DNA of 64,000 nucleotides from Pristionchus mayeri (taxonomy: Eukaryota; Nematoda; Chromadorea; Rhabditida; Neodiplogasteridae), in NCBI GenBank assembly GCA_036245805.1, contig BTRK01000005.1, forward strand, positions 22,110,984 through 22,174,983, in the 5' to 3' direction. The notes under the pieces were generated by a model. It was not told the origin of the DNA, made no database searches, and saw only the letters and a program-made list of their open reading frames with translations. The position numbers were made by a program, and so were the translations under genes. Positions 1 through 11,004 of the stretch are shown here, piece by piece. How positions within the stretch are numbered: the stretch's first letter is position 1; each line of letters starts with the position of its first letter.

Positions 1-631
1 TTTCCGACCACTCTTCAACCGTATCCACTAAAGCCAAAACTGCCTGCCACACTATCCTTAGAGCACTACGAACCAAAAATATAGAAGTACTTCTTAAAAC
101 GTACTCAATGTATATTAGACCGATTTTAGCTTCCTCCGTCTTCAACCCGTACCAAAATAAAGATAAAAAGGAACTCGAGAAGGTACAAAACTACTTCACA
201 CGACGTTTATTTATGCGCTGCTTTAATCATACATGGGAAAACATGCCCACCGCTCTCGATCGTAACAAGAAACTAGGCATTGAGTCCCTAGAGAAGCGTA
301 GAATGGCGATTGATATGAGAGTAGCCAAAAATCTCATCCGAGGCAAATATAGTATTTCCAACCGAAAACCACATTATTTCAAAATTTACTACACTCGAAA
401 CGGCATGAACTTCAATAATCCTGGATCGAACCATAACTACAGACATAATAGTTTCTTTCCAAGAGCGGCAAGGCTTTTAGTAAACCAAGAGAATCAAACC
501 AGTTCCTCTCTCTGAGTAGATCCCCGGTCACGTATTTCATTGTTATCCACTCTTAATTTTAATCATGTATCATCCATTTAATTTTTGTTTCACGTTATTT
601 CGCCCAGAAATAGCATAAATATATAATACAG
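1..631 (+). mobile_element. 3' fragment of a non-LTR retrotransposon (CR1-like LINE)
   Basis: An open frame runs from base 3 to a stop at 515 and has no true start; it enters from outside the window. Its text (YIRPILASSVFNPYQ, then VQNYFTRRLF, LGIESLEKRR) matches the C-terminal region that follows the reverse transcriptase domain in CR1/Jockey-like LINEs. The untranslated tail ends in AGAAATAGCATAAATATATAATA-type sequence near 600-631, the short AT-repeat tail usual for these elements. A second, more decayed copy of the same 3' end is at 55675-56042. No RT catalytic motif is inside the window, so this copy is partial. Confidence 0.85.
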
Positions 632-634
632 ACC

Positions 635-922
635 CCCAAACGCACCCGCCGACTTTTGTTCACACCACCGAGGGAATAATTAAAAATTTGAATGCTACCG
701 TATCCATTAACATTGCACAAGGAATGTCGGCATAGGACCAAAAATCAATCGATAATTTCAATCGATATCAGGGTTTCTGCGATGACTTTTTCCCGGCTCC
801 GGTTTTGTGTACGGCGGCCAGGTGCGCGCACCATGCCGCAACATGGCGGTGGTGTAGTGGGCGGAGTCTTGGTTTTGTGTGTACGCAAAATGCCGTGCGC
901 GGGGTAGAAAACGGCGGGGGGA
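635..922. other. Spacer, nothing recognised
   Basis: Between the LINE tail and the outer edge of palindrome P1. It has G/C-rich low-complexity stretches that open spurious frames on both strands. I see no gene or terminal repeat. Confidence 0.5.
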
Positions 923-2379
923 GGGGAGAGAGAGCGCGTGTTCCGTCCCCTGTACAATTGCGTTGTACAGAGGCCGCGCCTGTGAGCCCTCGTGGAGTGT
1001 GCAGAGAGACGCGTCTCTCTGCGCTCTCTCCGTTCAACATGATCTCTCGCTCTTCCTCTTCCTTTCTATCTCTCACGCTTGACCCGTTTCTGACCTGAAT
1101 CCGGCGGGTACCCTACTACACAGGCTACCTACTATCTACTACACGGGTACCCGTTACTGACCCATCGATGCGGAAAAGGCGACCCGTTGATCCGTTTTAC
1201 CACCCTAGTATCCGCGTACTTTTTCATTCTGATTATGATGGTCAACTTCACTTTGCATAATTGACCTCTAATGAAGCACTATTTCATCCTCTGAAATAGC
1301 GAAAATTCTGGTTTATTTGATTTATCCCGAGTAGAAATTGCTATAAAAATTTGAAAATTTGTTTCCCGGGGTGGTTTTTCATTCTCTATACGATGGAATG
1401 GTCGAAAACATCGTTTTAAAGTTCCTTCATTGGTTTCCGGATATTATTTGTGGCTAAAACTCAAAACTAGAAGCCGCCATCTGGTGTGCACGTAGATTAT
1501 CTAGTACACAAGCCGTAATCCGACTTTTGTGCAATTCCAAACATGGGATTTTTACTTATTCCAATTTCAAAAACTACTCATCTCTCACTATCGGGAGGCA
1601 TTTCGGACATTTCGGCAACGGAGCGCCGTTCGCTGGAGATTCGACGTAGCTCCTTGGGAGTTGTGTCATTGTAACCAGTATGTGCTACCCTACATTTGCA
1701 TATATAATTCTTGTTACCAGGCGAACTTGAGTTTCACTCCATATCTATGTATAGGGGGGTGGTCATGGTTCAAAATTTATAATTTGACTGGAAAATGGTG
1801 GTTAGATAAACACCAAATATCGTAACCATTTCATATTCCAGTATTCCAGTAACTACTGTAACCCGGTAACATGAGTATCGATTGGTTACGATATTTGGTG
1901 TTTTATCTAACAATGATTTACCACTCAAATTCCCAATTTTGGGCCATGAACATATACATAGATATGGAGTGAAACTCGAGTTCGCGTGGTAACAATAAAT
2001 ATATATGCAAATGTAGAGTATCACACACTGGTTACTGTGAGAATAGAACGCGAAGTCCGTAGTGTGGTGTATCGCGTGCGGCAGGGGGAGTGTTTATTTT
2101 ACATTTATCCTCCAAATACAAGCGGAACGCTTTATTCTGGCCGTTATTTTTCGCGTTCCGCTTGTATTTGGAGGATGAATGTAAAATTAACACTCCCCCT
2201 ACCGCACGCGATACACCACACTACGGACTACACGTTCTATTCTCACAGTACAATGACACAACTCCCAAGGAGCTATGTCGAACCTCCAGCGAACGGCGCT
2301 CCGTTGCCGAAATGTCCGCCCCCATCACTATCTAGTCAACGAACAAGAGAGCTAACTTGTTCACCCTCTCTGAATCATA

Positions 2380-2439
2380 GATTGCTCAATTGGCAGTGCA
2401 TTGGACTATCATTCTGCGGGTTCAATCCCCGTCGCTGTG
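2380..2439 (+). repeat. tRNA-like module in a foldback arm
   Basis: An A-box-like string (TTGCTCAATTGGCAG) is followed about 30 bases later by a B box (GGTTCAATCCC), and a T-run lies downstream near 2454. No cloverleaf closes cleanly, so this is a tRNA-derived repeat rather than a tRNA gene. Its inverted partner is 2697-2760. The mirror copy in the right arm is 28570-28629, minus strand. Confidence 0.6.
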
Positions 2440-2696
2440 ATAATTCTGCCATATTTTTTTCAAAACCTCACACTTGCCGAGACGTTTCTAACACGCGTTT
2501 TCCAGATAGATCTCAACTCAATTTTCACCAATAATGTTTAGAAACAATAGTTCATTATTTGTTATTAACATTATGTTTGCTTTCTGTATTCAAATGATAT
2601 CGTCTTTACTTGCAAAGATTTACTCATTTCACCGAAACAGTTGTAAGAAATAAGTTGAGTATTCATTGTAAAATTTGCAAAATATTGCTAAACTAG

Positions 2697-2760
2697 CACA
2701 GCGACGGGGATTAAACCAGCGACTCGATGAGTGATAGTCCAACTACCAATTGAGCCATCA
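2697..2760 (-). repeat. tRNA-like module, inverted partner
   Basis: On the minus strand it reads GATGGCTCAATTGGTAG, then GCTGGTTTAATCCCC, the A-box and B-box pattern of the module at 2380-2439, in opposite orientation. The right-arm counterpart is 28249-28312, plus strand. Confidence 0.55.
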
Positions 2761-3292
2761 ATAATTCAGAGTGGTGAACAAGATATCTCTCTTGTTCGTT
2801 GAATAGATAGTGAGAGATGAGTAGTTTTTGAAATCGGAAAACTAAAGAACATAATTAAGAATCGCATACTTGGAATTGCACAAAAATCGGATTACGGCCT
2901 GTATACTAGATAACCTACGTGTACTCCAAATGATGGTTTCTAGTTTTGAGTTTAGCCATAAATAATATCAAGAAACCAATGAAGGAACTTTCAAACGATG
3001 TTTTCGACCATTCCATCGTGTAGGGAATGGGAAACAAATTTTCAAATTTTTATAGCAATTTCTACTCAGGATAAATCAAATATACAAGAAATTTCGCTAT
3101 TTCAGAAGATGAAATAGTCCAAGATTCTCTATATATCTTCATTAGAGGTCAATTATGCAAAATGAAGTTGACCATCGTAATCAGCATGAAAAAGTACCCC
3201 GAATACCATATTATTGAAAAGTTGGTGTTCCAATATTTGTTCGATTCTTACGAGTACGGCGTCTTATATTCAGGAACATTTAAAACAAGTAT

Positions 3293-3511
3293 AGTTATAA
3301 TGGAAATAAGTATTTCCTTAAATACGGAAGACCAAACTACATTCTGGTATAATCTGAACCCTTTCACTCAATAAAGATCTCTTTGCATATCCCCTCTCTA
3401 ATCCCATCCCCTTCACTTCCCCTGCTCTCTTCAGTCACTTCACTCTCTCATTCTCAATCTGCATCTACCGGTCGTCCAAGATTCTCTATATAAGAAGAAG
3501 AGTCTCTCAGA
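3293..3511 (+). mobile_element. Truncated LTR-like repeat A (left arm)
   Basis: It carries ACTCAATAAAGATC and a TATA-like TCTATATAAGAAGAAGAG, as does LTR-like repeat B at 25245-25589. Homology with the full-length right-arm copy (27391-27716) stops abruptly at about 3511, where retroelement-like interior sequence begins. Confidence 0.55.
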
Positions 3512-4268
3512 AGTAGACGCGAGTGTCGAACTTCCTTGATTAGAGGAGACGTAAATCCACAAGATTGAACTCCTCTTAGGGAGAATCCAGCCACAGCTTG
3601 AACCATTGAAATAAGGTCGGCTAGAAGGCGAATAGGGAGATAAGGTACCAAAAGAGCGCCCTGTCCCTGCCCTAACCGACAAGTAAAGCAACTTAGTCGG
3701 CAGACCTGACACCGAAAGAGTGTGACAGCACGGCATAGAGTATGCGAGAAGAATCCTTTCCGTATCCCCCGAATCGATACGAGAACCTGCGTTTCACTGA
3801 CGCCGATGGTTCTAGCAGGGGAGGAAGAACGGGTGCTACGAAATTTCGTAATGACTGAGACAAATCGCACAAATCACTTATAACGTGAAGATACTATTCT
3901 GATCGTTGATCTCTGACTTACCAGAATGGAAGTCATGAGTAGTCTATGGAAAAAACCTAGACCGAGTTAGGAACACAATAATGTTCTTGCGATTAGTCGC
4001 AAATACGCCGTGACAAATATGGCGAATTCAACCGACAACTCAGTATAAGCATCCCTCCGGAATGTTAAAGCATTACCGGAGAATGAGGCAAGGGTTGAGA
4101 AAGATTGAGCCCTGAGGATGAGTCAGCAGAAGCATTGCTGGCCTTATGGTTAGAGACACTAACATGTGCTGACCTACTCCGCTTATTGGAATAAATTCCA
4201 AAGAGTGAATCGTGGTAAATTCCTAACCCTAAAGATCCTTGAACCAAAGACTTCGAGGGTTGGGGAGG
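3512..4268 (+). mobile_element. Probable LTR-retroelement interior remnant
   Basis: This segment is present only in the left arm of P1. It sits between truncated LTR-like repeat A and LTR-like repeat B. Its last bases are a purine-rich run (GGGTTGGGGAGG, about 4257-4268) directly before repeat B, as expected of a polypurine tract before a 3' LTR. No gag, protease, RT or integrase motif is readable, so the coding part is missing or decayed. Confidence 0.4.
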
Positions 4269-4937
4269 AGTTGCGATGGAACAAGTAGTTTCCATACTAC
4301 GGTAGACCAAACTACAATTAGCTGTGGCGCGAAGCGCCACAGCATTTGGGGCCAGCCCCCAACTTTCTCCCCCCCCCAAAATTCGGCCCGCGAGGATGAG
4401 GGCGGAGCCGAAATTTTCAAAATGTCGGCAAGCTCACCAAACTTTGGAATCGGCGTGCCCATGGTCTGGAGAGGCTCCAGTCCAAATTTCGTGTCGATCG
4501 GATGTTTGGGAGCCGAATTACAGGTACCCCGAAAGGGCCCTTTTATGTGCGTCCACCTATTTATTAGCACCCCGGCGGCATTGAGCTAACCTCTCCATTT
4601 TTGGCGGTTAAGCTTTTGAGTCAATTCTAAGGTTCACTTCTTCAAATTAGGCCGGTAGGTCACTCGTTTCGAGCATGACGGACGTTTAAAAATCCGATAT
4701 TGGGTGAAATTCACAATATTTCGCGATAGGCTCGTTCAAGTTGATGGCACGGTTGTCTAACCCCGGCAATGGATTCTACTCGTCGAGATGGACTAGGAAC
4801 TGCATTTGTGAAAGAATCGGTACATAGGTTTTCTTATTATCGATCGCCGAAAGTGGGAAAAAATGGTCATATCGAGAGATTGTAGGGAGAAGCGACTCTA
4901 TCTGTTCTCTACGCCCCGAAAGAGCTTCGAACTGTGT

Positions 4938-5010
4938 GCCCGTCTAGCTCAGTGGTTGCGTGCTATGGTTGGCCTGCGGTCGTCATTGGTTCGAATCCGC
5001 TCGGTTGCGA
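4938..5010 (+). repeat. tRNA-like SINE module
   Basis: A-box TCTAGCTCAGTGGTTG and B-box ATTGGTTCGAATCC are spaced as in a tRNA, followed by T-rich sequence. The acceptor and T stems are not fully complementary, so I call it a tRNA-derived SINE head and not a functional tRNA. Confidence 0.6.
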
Positions 5011-5125
5011 TGTGTTTTGCTACATTTTTGAAAATGCCAAGAGCATTTTTGCTGATGTACAGAGTTGTGAAAAGTCGGAAAACGAATACTTTTACTTATA
5101 CTTTATTCTCCAACAGGGTAGGAGA

Positions 5126-5236
5126 TAGAGTTGGCAATACGAGGGGAGGTTACGAGCTCGTAACGCCTCCCCCTCCTCGGATTGCGAAATAAGAGTATGG
5201 GGAGGATAACGAGCTCGCCTCGTATTGCCAACCCTA
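5126..5236. mobile_element. hAT-type MITE, 111 bp, with 8-bp target duplication
   Basis: Ends are TAGAGTTGGCAATACGAGG and, inverted, CCTCGTATTGCCAACCCTA. Perfect 8-bp direct repeats GTAGGAGA flank it (5118-5125 and 5237-5244), the size made by hAT transposases. It is inserted in a LINE fragment and has no coding capacity. Confidence 0.88.
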
Positions 5237-5244
5237 GTAGGAGA

Positions 5245-5815
5245 GAGATTATCCCTTGAAGGCGTGGAAGAAGGGAGATCAGGAGGTATTTTGGGCTCGG
5301 GCGAGCGTGTCGGTGGGAATTGTGTGGCAGTCCGTGTTACATTCTTATGTTGGAAGAGTGGAGGACATGCATGGGAGAGTTTTTCATAACGGAAAAGGAT
5401 ACAGGGCATGGAAACTATTTGGTTGGGAAGGGAATTCCAGAGCGTTAGTGAACGAGTGGCACAAGAAGTTATGGAAGATGGACTAACGAATGGTAGAGCT
5501 ATGCGCAGACTGTGAGAGGCACGGAGACTACGAGTGAGAGGAGCAATCGAATAGAGACTAGAGGTGTCGAGGAGAACGTAGTCATGCAAGGAGTCATACA
5601 GGAAGTAAATATCGTTCAAAGAATGGCGATATTCAAGTGTCTCTATTTGGAAGTGCTTAAGCCTACCAGGGTAAGTCAGGTAAGGCAATTTAGATCGGCG
5701 CTGAACACGTCTAGTGAATTCGCGTTGTACAGATTCAATTTGATTAACCAAACCAATAAAATATGGTTCCAAATTTTAGTTGAGGACTCAAGAAGAGAAT
5801 ATTTTTTGTTTGGAC
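5245..5815 (-). mobile_element. LINE C-terminal fragment, frameshifted
   Basis: The minus-strand frame entered near 5772 reads PYFIGLVNQIESVQREFTRR, then LKHFQIETLEYRH and TRSLTLWNSLPN, the conserved region after the RT domain of CR1-like LINEs. The expected preceding residues (KIWN) are in another frame just upstream (about 5765-5800), so it is frameshifted. The hAT MITE at 5126-5236 split its 3' end; the rest, with an AATAAAGTATAAG tail, lies to about 5080. Confidence 0.8.
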
Positions 5816-5831
5816 AGATCATCCCCAAATA

Positions 5832-5893
5832 TACTTTTATTGATGCGCAGCATGAAATGACACATATTTTCATGCTGCGCATCAATAAAAGTA
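5832..5893. repeat. Short perfect foldback with TA ends
   Basis: TACTTTTATTGATGCGCAGC and its reverse complement form a 26-bp stem around a 10-base loop. TA at each end fits a tiny Tc1/mariner-type MITE, though the palindrome makes the TA duplication unprovable. Confidence 0.6.
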
Positions 5894-5900
5894 GTGTAAT

Positions 5901-6524
5901 CCACATCCCGGGGGGATGTGGCGATGCGGGGTTTCCGGGAGAAACCCTAAACGCCTGTAGTATGGGGCCTTGTATTTGACCCTTTGCTGTCGTCAATAAA
6001 AGTGGTGGAATAGTAAGGGGTTACTCGCAAGAAAAGTAGTGGAATCTTCTGGCCGCGGGACCCAAACTCGCGCCTGTTGTTTCGAGCAAAACATGTTTTC
6101 AGCAAAACGTATGAGTTTTTTTAGAGGTGGAAAAAATGAGACTATTTGAAACTAATTGTAATTAGACTCGCCCATATTCATAACTGTTGATATAGAAAAT
6201 AAAAGTTCTTAAAATGTGCTGAGATGGATCTCTGTCTCTCACTCTGGATATGAAAGGTTTAGGAATAGGACAGGGTAACAATGAATTATCTGCCAACTTA
6301 TTTCCTAAAAAAATATGTACTTTGTTTAGTAGTGCAGGCGAGGAGCGACAGGCGCGAGTTTGGGTCCCGCGGCCAGAAGATTCCACTACTTTTCTTGCGA
6401 GTAACCCCTTACTATTCCACCACTTTTATTGACGACAGCAAAGGGTCAATTACAAGGCCCCAAACTACAGGCGTTTAGGGTTTCTCCCGGAAACCCCGCA
6501 TCGCCACATCCCCCCGGGATGTGG
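5901..6524. mobile_element. Foldback MITE with about 175-bp terminal inverted repeats
   Basis: 5901-6080 is the reverse complement of about 6349-6524. The outermost bases are themselves a palindrome (CCACATCCC-GGG-GGGATGTGG). The 268-bp middle is AT-rich with no recognisable gene. It is absent from the right arm of P1, so it arrived with or after the 4320-6524 insertion. Confidence 0.8.
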
Positions 6525-6821
6525 ATTTGGTCTGATCTGAAACCCTCTCACTCAATAACATCTCCCTATGTTCCTCCATCCTCTAATCCTATTATTCCCC
6601 TCAGATTACTTCTCTCTCGCCACGTCATCACTTCATTTGCCTGTCCACTCTCGCCTATATAAGAAGAGGACATCCCCCATTCCTCGGCTCGCCTCCGGCT
6701 TGTCCCGGTCATTCGAAGAGACCATGTCTGACCCCCTGTGGCTCCTCTCCCTAGTGCTCGAGAGAGTACGATAAAGAGTTGATGCCACTATATACTGTAC
6801 ATACTGCACCACAAAACAACT

Positions 6822-7375
6822 GATTGCATTTTTTAACTGCACGATTGGACCACGTTGAACCGAAATATGACCAAATAACGAAATCTTTCAAAAAATAACC
6901 AAGTCCAGAAAAGTCGAGAATGACCCATACTAAATCGATAGTCAAAGGACAGAGATATGAAAAATGGTCAACATAGACACCCCCTAATTTTGTATGGAGA
7001 TTTCATATTAAGAATAAAAACGATGGTGTTTTTGGTATGCGAAGCCAAAAAATCGATATTCTTATCACGAAATTCAGTTTTTCGCAATTTTCACTATGAA
7101 GACTTGATTTGGCCGTTGGTCCTACGTTGAGGAAGTTGTAGATCTCTCGATTCTGAGCAAAATGAAAAAATGTTTTCTGTACGATCAAAATTGACTGAAA
7201 TACGTCAATTTATCGCAGTAGATCACAAAAATCGATAATGTGCAGATTTCACCGAAATAAGTTGATTGGTCATCTTCTGACCCCCAATGGTAACCATCGA
7301 CCAAGTCAATTGAAAATCGGTGAAGCAAAATATTTCTAGTAGCCAGCGTTCCTACACTTTAACAGGAGACCCGTG
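6822..7375. repeat. Half of foldback element E (left arm)
   Basis: This is the mirror of 24691-25244. Its end GACCCGTG at 7368-7375 is followed by ATAA, the complement of the TTAT that flanks the full element in the right arm. The second half of E (25595-27389) is missing here. The 7376-7500 interval is the 3' flank of the Ste24 gene. Confidence 0.75.
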
Positions 7376-7405
7376 ATAAAACAACTAGTATCACTGAACA
7401 AAACT

Positions 7406-7411
7406 TTTATT
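7406..7411 (-). promoter_or_regulatory. Poly(A) signal AATAAA of the Ste24 gene
   Basis: AATAAA on the minus strand, about 90 bases past the TAA stop at 7501. It is the first such hexamer after the stop. The same signal is at 24655-24660 beside the duplicate exons. Confidence 0.55.
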
Positions 7412-7500
7412 AAATCAATTTTAATGAGTGCAAAATAACTATTATGTGATTTTTTTAAGACGAAAAGAGAAGGATCTCTAAAAAGTATTGAACGAAAAAG

Positions 7501-7924
7501 TTATGAGAATTTTTTTAAATGTTGTATTCTTTCAATTACGGGAGGATGGGTGTGTCTGCACAGCGAGTATAAATGATCGTTCACTGGAACACTTAAATTG
7601 TCCCTGCTCAATTTTAGAAGAGCATTGATGAGTTGAGGTGCGAGACCCAATTTGGCAGCGAATTCATCTGCCTCGAACTCCATGCGCCGAGTGATGAAGA
7701 CAGTGCATAGCGAAGAAAACTGAGGAATTGAAAGGGTGGATAGTTGAAATGATATGCAGACATACTTCGTTGTACACTCCCATCACATAATGCATGATGA
7801 TAAGAGAGATCAGAGCTGGAGCCCCTCCATCAAATCCGAATGCTGCTGCGAGTGTCTGCAATCGGGGATGACAACACCAAGAGTGCACAATTTGCCCCTT
7901 GAATAGCATTCGCAATTCAAATTT
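7501..7924 (-). CDS. ZMPSTE24: CAAX prenyl protease Ste24, exons 8-9 (C-terminus)
   Basis: Exon 8 is 7766-7924 and exon 9 is 7501-7719 with the TAA stop; both are in phase 0. Exon 8 gives TLAAAFGFDGGAPALISLII...YNE, matching the LFAAFGF...SPYNE membrane segment of Ste24 proteases. Exon 9 gives RRMEFEADEFAAKLG, holding the third zinc ligand (the E of FEADEF, as in FEFQADAFA of the human enzyme), then SHPP-type HTHPPVIERIQHL at the end. The intron between them (46 nt) has GT and CAG ends. These are the only C-terminal exons that follow exons 1-7 on the same strand, 32.8 kb downstream. Identical copies lie at 24142-24565 on the plus strand. Confidence 0.9.
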
Positions 7925-8776
7925 CTGCCACCATTTCTTTCAATTATTAGCTATGATTTACTCCTTATTTCAAGTTTCTACGATGCATTTTCTTCTCTTT
8001 TTTTAAATATCTTTTCTCTTCCTTTCCTTCCCCTCCGCTGCCTTTCTCTCATCAAGGCGACTAAACTGGGATCTCTTCTCAGGTCATGCTGACGTAAGAA
8101 AATTGAGGGAGGGACAGGTTTGGGAATCATTCCATTCCTCAAATCGCGATCGAACCGGTCGGTCAGGAATCAAATCGCCAACACTACGCGATACCCGTTC
8201 TCTCGCTCTTTCTGTGGATCTCGGCTCACTAAATGCTTTCAATTTAAGGTTTCGCGGAAGCAATATGGATAAAAACAAAGATTCTGAATCCACTCGTTAC
8301 GGCGAATCCTACCATGTAACTCGCTAAGTACGCTTTGGACTAAGAAAAGTTTAATTTGTAAAATTTATTTTAATTATTCATGAGAAATGAAATGGATGGC
8401 CGTAATCAGCATCAAAATCTACCTCGGGAACATCAGTCGCGTAATTTTAGCACCATGGCGATACACGCGAAAACCTGTTTTCGACGTGACGTGTGGAGCG
8501 AACAGACTCTGGGTGCAAAATGAGTGTGCCCATCGTTTTCAGCACATTCGATCACCCCGAAACACAAACTTATAAGGAATCGGCATTTTTTTGGCTGTGC
8601 CGAATCTATTCGGATCTGCTCGATTCTTTGGCAAACGGGCTCATATCACAGGTCTTCTGAAAATAACTTACCGCAAAATACATGAACCGTAGTACTTAGT
8701 ATTACAAAGTTAGCAAGTACCGTATTTTTTTAAAAATTTTCGCTTACTTTTTTCGCGCGGTTTTCTTTTACATTGT
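7925..8776. other. Intron 7 sequence, no gene seen
   Basis: On the minus strand this is upstream of exon 8. It has a pyrimidine-rich run (7990-8050) and unremarkable AT-rich DNA. At 8656 TCACAGGTCTTCTGA resembles the end of the CACRGGTCTYCTG foldback family. The short open frames at 8084-8575 match nothing I know. Confidence 0.45.
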
Positions 8777-8780
8777 TTAA

Positions 8781-10235
8781 GAGTCGGTCCGCGAGAATTG
8801 GCAGGCATACTTTTCATTTTTGGCCACCTCAACCCTGCAATTTTTTGAGATTTCAAGGCGAATCATTTCTAATCTTTCCTGGATTAGTATTTCTACCCAT
8901 ATTATTTACATTTAAACCATCGGTGACTTTCAGTATTGCTTAACTTTTCAATTCATCCACCGAAATCGATTACTGGTTTTTACATGTTTTGACCCTGTGT
9001 TTTGGCAAGGTTATCTGAAAATCAGAAGGCTCAACTTCGGGACTATGTAAGTACATGTGAAATATGCGAATAGAAATGTGTTGGATTGGGTTAGGAACCA
9101 TCAGCTCATCATTGTTGCTAGTTTCAGCACAATATGTGCTCAATTAATGCCAAAGTCACATTAATTCGTATCGAAAGATGACTCAAACACACTTTTTATG
9201 AGCTCTACTATAAAAATCGGACTCTACGCGTGGAAATACATCATAATTTGTCGTCTGCATCATTCTGTAATTTCGACTTTTTCACCCTCACATGGTGAAA
9301 AATATGGAAAATATTTTTTTCAAGTATTTACATTCTAAAACACGTTTGCTGATGTATTTCCAAGCGTAGAGTCCGAATTTTTTATAGTAGAGCTCATAAA
9401 AAGTATGTTTGAGTCATCTTTCGATACGCATTCATGTGACTTTGGCATTAGTTGAGCACATATTGGGCTGAAACTAGCAACAATGATGAGCTGATGGTTC
9501 CAAAACCAATCGAACACATTTCTATTCGCATACTTCACATGTACTTACATAGTCCCGAAGTTGAGCCTTCTGATTTTCAGATAACCTTGCCAAAACACAG
9601 GGTCAAAACATGTAAAAACCAGTAATCGATTTCGGTGGATGAATTGAAAAGTTAAGCAATACTGAAAGTCACCGATGGTTTAAATGTAAATAATATGGGT
9701 AGAAATACTAATCCAGGAAAGATTAGAAATGATTCGCCTTGAAATCTCAAAAAATTGCAGGGTTGAGGTGACCAAAAATGAAAAGTATGCCAAGTTTTGA
9801 GATGAAATTCCCAAAAAACGTGCTCCTGAAATTGGCTCAAAATTATATACCAGACGTGTTACCACCTGTTAAGTATTTTTCATCGAAAAAAGTTTTTGTA
9901 TTCTATAGGAATGTTTTTCAGAAACTTTGAAAAACCACCAAAATGGGCCGATTTTTGAGGTTTTTTGCACTTTGGAAAGCAAAAACGACGTTTCTGCAAT
10001 TCGCCACTATGAAATTCATTTTCACGTAAAACTGCGTACAATAAGCTATTAAAATCGAAGAAAAAATTTTGGTCGAAAAAAAGTTTCCAGACGACCACTT
10101 TTCGGAAAGTTGGTCTAAAGCTGTCATACTCCGCCTGCGATCAGTATTTGGTATGCATGTTCGATTTCCGTGATAATTGGAAACAGCTCATCCGGGACCC
10201 CCAGCCAGTTCTTACGTTTTCTCGCGGACCGATTC
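8781..10235. mobile_element. Foldback element G, flanked by TTAA (left arm)
   Basis: Ends GAGTCGGTCCGCGAGAA and, inverted, TTCTCGCGGACCGATTC, flanked by TTAA (8777-8780 and 10236-10239). The two halves are inverted copies about a centre near 9317; the left half lacks roughly 400 bp present in the right half. TTAA flanks suggest piggyBac-type insertion, but because the element is a palindrome this is not proof. The mirror copy is 21831-23285. A diverged half copy lies outside the palindromes at 60637-61637. Confidence 0.7.
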
Positions 10236-10706
10236 TTAATATATCCTACATGTCAGCGAAATGAGAACGGCCACCGAGAGCCACCGAGAAATTTTCGATT
10301 TCTGGCTCTCTGTGAATACGCAATTTTAAAAGTCGTGGTTGTGCTCATATTTTTTATCATGGTCGATTTGCCGGAATCGACCCGGACATGCCCGGTCAAT
10401 TATGGCTAGAAATCGATAAATCAAATATACAACATTTTGGTGCGATTACGGTATTTTGGAAAGCTCACCAAGGTAGATGAGCTTTCCAAAATACCGTAAT
10501 CGCACCATAATTGTTTGCTTTCGATTAATCGATTTCTAGCCATAGTTGACCGGGCATGTCCGGGTCGATTCCAACAAATCAACCATGAAAAAATATGAGC
10601 ACAACCACGACTATTAAAATTGCGTACTCGCAGAGAGCCAGAAATCGAAAATTTCTCGGTGCCTCTCGGTGGCCGTTCTGATTTCGCTGACATGTATGAT
10701 ATTAAA
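10236..10706. repeat. Near-perfect foldback H (left arm)
   Basis: 10236-10472 pairs with 10477-10706 almost base for base (for example TGCGATTACGGTATTTTGGA on both sides of the centre). Mirror copy is about 21357-21828. The frames on both strands are by-products of the symmetry. Confidence 0.8.
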
Positions 10707-11004
10707 AATATGTCGACTTCATATTGAAGTTTTTGCTGTTTAAATATATTTCTACATTGGGGGAGAAGCGAGGATGAATTTGGTATCATAGCTGTCCAAG
10801 GAACGGTTCGGTAATTTGCCTTTTTAGAGAAAAAAACTCAGTTCGCGATAATTGAGGGTTACGGTAGCCATATACGGTATCAATCGATAATGTATAATCG
10901 ACTGGTTATGGTACTTAGTCTTGACCTCCCCATGACCTACTATGATTTTCACCATGACCATGGTAGGGGGGGGGGGGGGGCTTCCCGGGAAGCCCCTCCC
11001 CCCC

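Larger units (their letters stand above)
1215..3203. repeat. Nested foldback element (left arm of P1)
   Basis: The outer inverted repeat pairs 1215-1605 with 2805-3203 (imperfect). Inside it are further inverted pairs: 1616-1675 with 2257-2320, 1676-1850 with 1880-2037, and 2037-2115 with 2145-2255. At least four foldbacks are stacked inside each other. The mirror copy lies at 27806-29693. A shorter relative of the inner foldback is at 54855-55110. No coding capacity was recognised. Confidence 0.8.
4320..6524. mobile_element. Left-arm-specific composite insertion
   Basis: Comparison with the right arm (25539-25541) shows an extra 2205 bp flanked by the 3-bp repeat ATT (4317-4319 and 6525-6527). 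It begins with the hairpin GCTGTGGCGC-GAA-GCGCCACAGC. It holds a tRNA-like repeat (4938-5010), a hAT MITE (5126-5236), a LINE fragment (5245-5815) and a foldback MITE (5901-6524). It is probably an older nested composite rather than one transposon. 4344-4860 contains nothing I recognise. Confidence 0.7.
4269..6821 (+). mobile_element. LTR-like repeat B, split by a 2.2-kb insertion
   Basis: The repeat runs 4269-4319 and continues at 6525-6821. The intact copy in the right arm is 25245-25589. The missing middle is replaced by 4320-6524, which is absent from the right arm. It contains a TATA-like CTATATAAGAAGAGG (6655) and ends ACAAAACAACT next to GATTG. Confidence 0.7.

Noticed and set aside
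745..1098. Overlapping frames rich in Pro, Arg and Ser
   Set aside because: Low-complexity GC-rich sequence at the palindrome edge; frames are open on both strands.
3440..3870. Minus-strand frames as a gag zinc-knuckle protein
   Set aside because: Cysteines are present (CQVCRLSCFTC) but the CCHC spacing and histidine are missing.
3293..6821. A single complete LTR retrotransposon with repeats A and B as its two LTRs
   Set aside because: A and B are clearly diverged, A is truncated, and the 5-bp duplication belongs to B alone.
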